The position numbers were made by a program, and so were the translations under genes. A DNA stretch of 64,000 bases. It comes from Parapristionchus giblindavisi (taxonomy: Eukaryota > Nematoda > Chromadorea > Rhabditida > Diplogasteridae). The stretch is from positions 62,001 through 126,000 of the forward strand of contig CALSFV010000258.1 of the NCBI GenBank assembly GCA_943737045.1, written 5' to 3'. Each line of letters opens with the position of its first letter. Position 1 is the stretch's first letter. Positions 56,101-64,000 of the stretch are shown here, one piece after another. The notes beneath the pieces were generated by a model that searched no databases, had not been told where the DNA came from, and worked only from the letters and a program-made list of their open reading frames with translations.

Positions 56101-59100
56101 TTGAGGATTACGCACACTTTGTTTTGGATATCGCCAACTTGATCATGCGGTTTATGAAGAATGGTCTGCTCGATACAAGACTTTGGTTAGATTTAAGATA
56201 AAATAGAATGTATAATAAGATATAAAACAGATGGCTTCTCCATCTACAACTGCTCGATTCGATGAGATGCATAGAATAGAGAATGAAATGGTTCAGGTTT
56301 GAAAATAATCAAATATAAAAAATATCTCATTAATCTATTCATTCGTTACAGGAAATAACATTGATTGGAGCATCTGCTATTGAAGATAAACTACAAGATG
56401 TTAGATTAATCGATAGATCAAATCAAAAATCTTCTAATTATTTTTAGAAAGTTCCTGAAACGGTCGCCAAGATCTTATCCGCGGGAATTCATCTATGGAT
56501 GCTGACTGGAGACAAACTAGAAACTGCGATCAATATCGGTGTGATGAATCTACCGTACACTTATAGATCAATCGATATTCAGGATTTTCATGTAATCTTC
56601 TCAGCAACCGTGTTCTCATGCTTGTTCTTCAAACTGCAAATGTTCAGGTATAAATAAATGTTTGCATTGTTCATTATCCTAATCAATATTTGTAGGAGAT
56701 CACTGATAATCTTCGTAATTGGTTGAGTCAAGTAAGCAAAACTCGTCAACAGAAAGGATTACGGTCAGCTGTGATCGTTGAGAATACGGTAGGTCATATT
56801 CCATTCGAGATCAATCTCAAGATTATTGATTGCAGTCATTGGACATAATACTAGCTGATGAAGATCTGACAACTGATTTTCTTCGTTTATCTCTAGCATC
56901 TCATGCTGTGATCTGCTGTAGATGTTCACCTCTTCAGAAGGTACTTTGACGCTGATGAAGTGTCATTTGACGCTGATGAAGTGTCATTTGACGACTCTGA
57001 AGTGTCTTCGTATTCATCAACATGATTGAGGCGTCTGTTACCAAACTAGTTAAAAAATATGCGAATGGATGTGTATTGGCCATAGGAGATGGTGGCAATG
57101 ATATTGCTATGCTTCAGGTAAGCTAAGGTTACGGTAGATATATGTACAGTAATCGATAATGAAAATATACGGTTGTTCATTGTAGGAAGCTCACATTGGT
57201 GTAGGTATTCATGGTCAAGAAGGAAATCAAGCAGTAATGACTGCAGATTTTTCTATCTCTCAGGTATTGTCATGAAAGATTTTTATTCATTATTCTCATT
57301 TTAGTCTAGTTTTAAATAAATAAACATTAATTAGAATAGACAGCTTTGAAGAAGTTAGAGATAATTATAGTTCAAATACTTGGAACGACTTCTTTTCGTC
57401 CATGGAACTCTTTCAATGTTTCGTACTAATCGAACGATTCTCTACACTTTGTATAAGAATACCCTAGACTTTGGTGTTTTGGTATGATACTCAGTTCATC
57501 TACGCAGTGAAATCACAATGATACTTAGGCATGGTTCTCGGCCAGCATGGGCTACACCATTCAGACTTATACGGATCCAATTCATTTGGTTGCGTACAAT
57601 CTGTGGTATACTTGGTGAGGAAATGATACTCTGTAAAGATACGCAGTCAATTTCCATTTTCTGCAGCTTTCCTGCACTGGCACTAGGAATATTCGATCGA
57701 CCAGCACCAATCGATACTTTGAGTAAATCGATATCATACTATGGAGATGAACAGAATAGATTCGCTTTAAAAGTAACGAATTACATACAAATTTCAATAT
57801 TTTTTCAAAAATTTTTTAGGATTATCTTGAGTTTCTCGTAATCGGAGGTCTTCATTCATTCATTATCTTCCAAAGTAATGTGGTATGATGATCTTTGCCC
57901 TTTGATCTTTGATCTTTGATCTATCATCTATATTTATAGTTATTATACGGTAAGGATGGTACACCAGATAGTGATGGAAGGGAGTCTTTCATTGGCGGTT
58001 TCGGATTCTGCATGCTATATGTGATCCTTGATCTTTGATCTTTGATCTTTACCATCTGATCTTTAAACTTTCAGACTGTTGTTTGTGTTGCCAACATGAA
58101 GGCTCTGTATGAATCTCGAACAGTCAATTGGGTGAGTACTTTCAATTATGCTATCAAAGATCAAAGATCAAAGATCAAATTCAGCCGATGATAATCTCTT
58201 TGACCTTTTCTGTTGTCACTCCTATACTTGTGATGACTGAACAGAGTTTAGTCTATCCAGCTGTGCCATGGTCCAAAACTATATCGGTATGGAATCGATC
58301 AATACCTTCCGATACAGTAATCTTTTGTTGATCTACCGTTATCATCTTCCAGGCAGGACTTCTCGAGATCATACCATCGTTTCGATTCTTCTTCTTCATC
58401 ATCTTTGTACTAGGTTTCACCATAATGATCGAGATAATGCTCAAAGGGTAAAATTGATTGATCGATATATCTATTGAAAGTTTGTGATCTTTAAGCGTTT
58501 GTCGTTCAGTAATGAGGCCAAAGAATGATGTGTACAAGGTCTCTTTCATTTCTTTTATATGATTTTATATTGATATTGTTTAGACTACGGATGGAAAGAG
58601 ATTTATGGATCCATTGATCGGAGTAAAGGCAATACTACGAGATAATAATCAGGTTTATTGATTGATTGGATTCTTCTTACAGAATCCATCGTTGCAGAGC
58701 AATTCGCTCAGAACCGGATATGCATTCTCACAAGATGATGGTACCGTACTCAGTCAGGTATTGATCCATTCTAATAACCTACCGTAATCCATTATTTCCA
58801 TCCAGGAAGAAGTAATGAGAGCTTATGATTCTCGTATGCCTAAACAGGCTGGATGTGATATTAATCAAGCTGTAGCTCAAGAGACAGAACCAATTCCCAT
58901 TCCTAATAGTGAACAACTACCATTGGTAAGAGGAGGATATTATTGATTAGTTTTCCTATTACGTAAAACTAATCAATAATATGTAAGGTCTTCAACGATA
59001 GAACAATCGATAGTGATTCTCCTCCTCCTAAAAGGAATGTAACTCTACCAGATAGGACACCAATCATACATACGGATCTTCATCTCTCTGTAAAGCTTTT

Positions 59101-59197
59101 CTATCGATTGATATTGATTTATTGATTTCAGACGGCACTGAAAAGTGAAGGTGATCAAGATTCGGTGTCGAAAAGCTATGTGTTATCACCTCCATAG
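53161..59197 (+). CDS. P4-type ATPase (phospholipid flippase, ATP8A/TAT-1-like)
   Basis: Moves aminophospholipids from the outer to the cytosolic leaflet, normally with a CDC50 partner. More than 20 exons. In order: [67 protein letters not shown]; the A-domain [12 protein letters not shown] (about 54180); the M4 motif VPISL, typical of P4 enzymes; the phosphorylation motif DKTGT (55233-55247); [55 protein letters not shown] (57082 onward); [18 protein letters not shown]; and the C-terminal family motif GYAFSQ, ending YVLSPP and TAG at 59195-59197. All catalytic motifs are intact. The start is unresolved: the ATG at 53161 ([15 protein letters not shown]) does not join in phase to the exon at 53269. 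Introns carry many (TTTGATC)n and TACNGTA motifs. Confidence 0.9.
56943..56998. repeat. GACGCTGATGAAGTGTCATTT tandem repeat (about 21 bp)
   Basis: Two perfect units and one partial (GACGACTCTGAAGTGTC) lie in a flippase intron between the exons for RCSPLQK and ASVTKLVKK. Confidence 0.85.
57899..57925. repeat. (TTTGATC)n intronic heptamer, example 1
   Basis: Four heptamer units TTTGATC in a flippase intron. Further runs occur at 58026-58056 and 58153-58180 and, as one to three units, in introns or spacers near 1858, 4700, 9765, 13610, 18670, 18780, 30460, 34860, 44935, 47575, 47955, 49700, 53360, 53575 and 55425. Confidence 0.9.
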
Positions 59198-59720
59198 ACA
59201 ATCTGATATCATTCAATCCCACTTTATGAGTTATGGTCATCTCAGATGTTTATTATGCACTCTCTTACTATAAAGGGATAAACAATGTTCAAAACACTTA
59301 CTTGTTTCAATATCAGAGATGATCTTTGATCTTTCAAAGACATATCAATTGTGGTGAAAGATATGAGAAGACAGTGTGGATAGAGTGAATATTGATTAGA
59401 GCGGGAGTAGATCAGACACGTCTCTCTCTCGACTAGACCTTCTTCCCTTCTTTTATCCCATTCATTCTCTTTCACTTATATTCATGCTCCCATTTCATGT
59501 TTTCTCAATTGTTTCTTCATTTATATTTCACATCTTCTCTTACCGATCAATACAGTACGCCATGACAGATCAAGCTTTCTTATACTAATAATTAGGCACA
59601 CTTTTACTTTATTATTATCTTATTATCTATGTGTATCTTATTGTTAGCTGCATATTCTTTCGATTCTTCGATTTGCTTTTGTAGAATGAAATGATTTTGA
59701 TTTGTCTATTCCCATTATAG
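59198..59720. other. Spacer between the flippase and the TIS11-like gene
   Basis: AT-rich with no recognised exon. A splice acceptor (CCCATTATAG) directly precedes the ATG at 59721, so the next gene probably has a 5' non-coding exon or receives a spliced leader here. Confidence 0.5.
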
Positions 59721-61755
59721 ATGGCTCATACTTTCCGTCGTTCCAATAACCATCATCGTAACTCCTACAGTAATCGTCACAATCAACAATATCAATCAGA
59801 ATATGATAATCGTTATCTAGAAGTACCTCCTCTACGTAGTCGTATACCTCAATATGATGACTCTCAGCCACCTTCTACTCCTCCATCTATTAGACATATG
59901 GGAACAAAGATTCCTCTTACTGACTTCTTCCCTGGACAGAGTAAGTCATTTTATTTAGCATCATATTTGACTGTGTAGATTGAATGAGTATCATGATTTC
60001 AGAAATGGTAGGAACTGTTGTGACCTATACACCGGATACGGAACTTCCATCTGATAATGAACCTATCGAGGCAGGTCGTCTTCCTAAGAAGAATCGAGCT
60101 AGAAACGAGGTTAACTTATCGATTGGTAGATCAGCTTAACTATTGATTGATTTAGTCTGTGAATTCATCTTCATCTCGTAGAGGATCACTAACTAGTCTA
60201 TCACAGATTGAACAATTTGAAACAGAAGATGCGGCTAGAGTTAAAAGGTATTTGACTGTGTATGTTGACTGAGTATCATGATGTTTATTAAGGAAAGAGG
60301 AAGCGTACAAGACTGCTCTATGTGATGCATACCGTAAGAATAGTGAATGTTCTTATGGAAAACAATGCAGATTTGCACATGGAGAACATGAGCTTAGACT
60401 TCCACCTCAGGTTTGATTTAGTAGATTATTGAGTATAATGTTAATGATTTGATTTTGTCTGCGTAGATTATTGAGTATCATGATTGTTTATATCTGTAAC
60501 GATTGCCTATTGTAGCCTCGTGGAAAAGCTCATCCCAAGTACAAGACTCAATTATGTGATAAGTTCTCTGTCAATGGTTTCTGTCCTTATGGACCAAGAT
60601 GTCAGTTCATTCACATGATGAAGAAGGTATCGTACTCTTTACCTACAGTAACCAGTCCATATACAGTAACCCATCACTTTTCGCGAGTTCTTATTTATTT
60701 AGTCACTTCTAGTACTTTATTGCATCGATATGTGGAGTGTTGTAGGGTCTTCCTTTGGTTGAATACGAAAAGAAAGTTCGCAATGGAAAGATCTCTCCTA
60801 CTCGTGAATGCATTGAATTCATTGATGAAGATGATATGGAGAGTTCTTACACCAGGTATACGGTACCTACACCATAATGACTACAGTATCCCTCATTTAG
60901 AAACAATCGTCGTCCTTATACTGAATATCAAGTTGATCCTCGTTTCCGTAGATCAAATGGAGGTAGTAAAGAACATCGAAGGTATACTGTAGACACTTGA
61001 AATGCGTCAGACACTCGATCTTAATGATTGCAGGCGCAGTACGCACGACGACTCTGGAAATCGTGGTCCTTCTCGTTATGATTCGTATGACCAAATGGAC
61101 AGAGGTGGTACTCATTGTACATACACAGTCAAATGTTATTGAATAATTTCAGTTCATAGATATCGATCTGAACCTCTCCATTCAGATATGCCTCGTGTCA
61201 CATATGAGAAGGTATACTGTATCTGTACTTAATTCAATCGATTGATTCTTCTAGATTCCGACTACTCCTAAAAGAGCTCCAGTTCGTCCTAAGGAACTTT
61301 CACTTATTCATGAAGAAACTGAAGAACACGAGAGGTAAGACTCCGCCCAATTGATTCATTTAAGCTCCCGCCTCTTTCAGTCCTCCTAGTTCCGCTTGTT
61401 CAACATCAACTACTCGTCCTGCATGGGTTTCTCATTTCCTTGGTCATACAGTAGTTCCTCCCCATTCTCCTCGTCTACAGATGCCTCGTTCTAAAATGGC
61501 ACAAATTGATGAAAACGATGCCGAATTACTGGTATCAATATATTAATCTACGACTCTTTTCTCAATTTCTCTCCTTTTCAGAGTGAATCTTGTGATGATC
61601 AAGCCCATATTCATTCTGTTCCTGTTCAATACAAACGTTCGAATGTAAGTGTATCTCAAATGATTTATTGATGCCCATCTCTGCTCATTCAGGATCATTA
61701 TCAGAAGAGTAACAATGATGGTCAAAGGACGGATCGTAGATCATCAAGGGCATAA
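59721..61755 (+). CDS. Tandem CCCH zinc-finger protein, TIS11/ZFP36 type
   Basis: Family members bind AU-rich 3' UTRs and promote mRNA decay or translational control; nematode relatives (MEX-5, POS-1, OMA-1) act in the germline and embryo. Twelve exons from ATG at 59721 ([14 protein letters not shown]) to RTDRRSSRA and TAA at 61753-61755. Two fingers are complete: [26 protein letters not shown] (about 60315-60385) and [26 protein letters not shown] (about 60552-60617), both C-x8-C-x5-C-x3-H with the (R/K)YKT lead-in that contacts the UAUU half-sites. The inter-finger linker is 23 residues, longer than the usual 18, and an exon boundary (LPPQ/PRGK) lies at the extension. Flanks are disordered and basic. 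The conserved N-terminal phosphorylation motifs and C-terminal NOT1-binding peptide of vertebrate ZFP36 were not recognised. Confidence 0.92.
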
Positions 61756-62566
61756 ACCGTCCCCATTCAAATCAATCAATATTTGGAAGTATTCCACAGC
61801 TACTTTCTATGTAATCTCTCTGTATATGTGCACATTGAAATCTAACCATCATCTTTAGCTAGTCTTTCTCTTGTGGCAATCCACATAACTTTATGTAAAT
61901 TATCCAAATCCTACTAACCCTGTGGATCTGCCATCAATGCATGACTATATCGTATGTATTAATTTATCTTTTCTTCACTCATGCTTGCTACACCGTCTGT
62001 ATCATTCGATTGTGCATAGTTTTTTTATACTTTAGATAAAATATGAGATTACAAAATATTGTTTGAATTAAATGAACACAATAAATGAACACAAAAGACC
62101 AAAGATTAAAATATTAAAGACGCTCAAATTGAACTACAGTAATCTTTGAACGCGACGCTTGAAATGTAAAGCGTTGCGGTCATTGAATTTAAAGTAAAAT
62201 GTCGATCGTCTATGTGGAATCACGTCGTCATCTGTTTTCTATGATGTCTTCTGATTTGCGTACCATTAAAGATGGAAAAGTATTGAGTATGGAATGGTCA
62301 TCTATCGATTATTCTATTTCCCCTTCCATCCATCCATCTATCCTCTTCCCCTCAGTTCACCCCCATACTTCTCCCATCGCTTTTCCTTCGCGTCCCATGG
62401 GAACTCCAGTCACTTCAGAGAGAAGAAGATCATCTTCCATTGTTTGTGTAATACCTGACTAAACTTGTCCTTATCCACTGGATCATTCATAGTAGACGCT
62501 CTTCATTATTCATTCTCTTTCATTTCCTTTCATATCAATCATATTTTTCTAGGTCTCGTCTCGACT

Positions 62567-64000
62567 ATGGATGAAGATACACAAGAAGAGCTAGATTATG
62601 GATCACCTCCTAAAAGTCGTAAGTATCCTTCAGTAAATATTTGTTTCTTTCTGTCCGATCTTATTATCTCCCTTGTTGTACCGGTTTATATTTCACGTTT
62701 ATATTTCTAGGTGCCGAATCTCGCGTCGAAGCAGCAGGTGACGATAAAGAAGGAGAAGGAGAGGTATGATCCATAGTGTAATTTAATATTCTTCGCATTT
62801 GAATGTACAATTTCTGTAGATTGAAGACGGTGCAATAGAAGAAGAAAGTGATGGAGAAATCAAAGATGATGAAGATGATGTGAAGACTGCTGTAGAGAAG
62901 AAGGTATCACTTATCTAATCTCTTGTACGAATAATTATCTGTTCGTTCGTTGATATTGCTCGAAATAAATAAAAATATGTAATTTTTAATATTTAGTATT
63001 TTTATCTATGAATTGATCAGTATTGGATAGAATACAGTTGTATAGTTCCTCCCTGTTTAGTATCGTATAAATATTATTTGTAGGATGATGATGAAGAAGA
63101 AGAAGGAGAGATAGCTTCTGATGGAGAGAATCCAGATATGGAAGAAGGAGAAATAGATGATGATGATGATGATGATGATCATCATCAACATCATCAACCA
63201 TTAATGGTATGTATAATACACAGTCATATTATAAAACGTCTATGATATATTTAATGATACTTTTCTATTGTACACAATACTTCTTATCCATTATGTCATT
63301 GTGCTTATGTATATAATTTTATTTACCATATGGCAACCAATTTAGAGGTAAAATGAAAATATATTTATGTTTTATGAATAAGCGTAACAATAAAAATTCA
63401 AATTGACTACACTGCATTTGTTCCTCATTTTTGTACAATCTCATTGTTCTATGATCTATTGGCTATGTGAACGATTACGAGAAAAATATGGGCAAATTAG
63501 TGTTAGTGTCGATTATTGAATATTAATATTTAAATAACAATATTAAATAAATGTATATTTAGCATGTAGATGGTCGTCGTCCACCTCTTGGTGGAAGTCG
63601 TCGTCGTGAAGAAGATAAGACTGATATATGTAAACATTATCTGAAAGGAGTATGTACATGGGGAGGATCATGTAATTTTGCCCATCCATCACAGGTTATC
63701 TATTATATACCATACAATTTAGATCTTATTTAAAGCGGCTCTATTCAAATGGAGAAAAGAAAATATAAAGTATACTTTTGAGATAGATAATCATTCATTT
63801 GTGAAGGATCTATTAGGATGAGCTTTGATTCATACCAATTATATTAACTGATCACTTTATACCATAATTGTATATTATAGGAAGTGATGCGTGATCTTGG
63901 TATATGTTCATCTATATCATCATCATCTACTTCTATGTCTAGTATAAGTCCAAAGAAGACTTCAGGAGGTGGAGCTGGATGTGATTGGGAAAGAGCATTG
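62567..64000 (+). CDS. Acidic single-CCCH protein, ZC3H18-like (3' end outside the window)
   Basis: Exons from ATG at 62567 (MDEDTQEELDYGSPPKSR) through AESRVEAAGDDKEGEGE, IEDGAIEEESDGEIKDDEDD, DDDEEEEGEIASDGENPDM, EEGEIDDDDDDDDHHQHHQ, then HVDGRRPPLGGSRRREEDK and the finger DICKHYLKGVCTWGGSCNFA followed by HPSQ (about 63635-63700; C-x7-C-x5-C-x3-H). A Ser-rich exon continues to the edge. A long acidic E-E-G-E-(I/V) region followed by one CCCH finger with CTWG is the pattern of ZC3H18, a nuclear RNA-surveillance factor bridging the cap-binding complex and the exosome adaptor. ZC3H4/ZC3H8 relatives are alternatives. The start could be upstream: an open frame from 62199 (MSIVYVESRRHLF) ends at 62460 and I could not join it in phase. 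Confidence 0.6.

Overview
The window is 64 kb of AT-rich nuclear DNA from a compact invertebrate animal genome. Every gene is broken into small exons by GT-AG introns, many only 45-70 nt. There is an intron-containing tRNA-Leu, no bacterial gene organisation, and clear animal proteins. A nematode or nematode-like ecdysozoan is my best guess. It rests mainly on a furin-family gene whose alternative 3' ends resemble C. elegans bli-4, and on genome style. The 3' splice sites are not the strict TTTTCAG of Caenorhabditis, so I would not name a genus.

Layout. 0-3.1 kb (minus): two tandem copies of class 2 dihydroorotate dehydrogenase, the second running off the left edge, and a small COMM-domain-like gene ending 44 nt upstream of the complete copy. 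4.0-15.0 kb (minus): a furin/kexin proprotein convertase with two mutually exclusive 3' ends, one a short basic tail and one a Cys-rich, membrane-anchored tail. 12-18 kb: its introns and upstream spacer are full of polypurine/polypyrimidine hexamer repeats. 18.6-19.2 kb (plus): a small unrecognised membrane protein. 21.6-33.6 kb (plus): a long, low-complexity protein ending in pre-SET/SET/post-SET domains, whose introns hold several foldback elements and a minisatellite. 34.2 kb: tRNA-Leu(CAA). 35.2-38.0 kb (minus): an unrecognised multi-exon gene with a tRNA-like element in an intron. 39.2-41.3 kb (minus): a possible ATG13-like HORMA protein. 41.9-46.1 kb (minus): mitochondrial ribosomal protein L19. 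47.4-52.5 kb (minus): a TRC8/RNF139-RNF145-type membrane RING E3 ligase. 53.2-59.2 kb (plus): a P4-ATPase lipid flippase. 59.7-61.8 kb (plus): a TIS11/ZFP36-type tandem CCCH protein. 62.6 kb to the right edge (plus): an acidic single-CCCH protein resembling ZC3H18.

The genes are unrelated housekeeping and regulatory genes rather than one pathway. The most unusual feature is shared by their introns. Many independent 5' splice sites in at least six genes, on both strands, read GTATACTGTA or GTATACGGTA, and the same introns often carry TTGATTGAT near the 3' end. The 7-mer TACNGTA also recurs throughout introns and spacers, inside a 25-bp minisatellite that begins at a splice donor, and in the loop of a foldback element. 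This could reflect an intron-generating or intron-colonising element family, or an unusual extended splice signal.

All exon boundaries were inferred by eye from frame, GT-AG and homology to remembered families. Start codons of the SET-domain, flippase and ZC3H18-like genes are unresolved.
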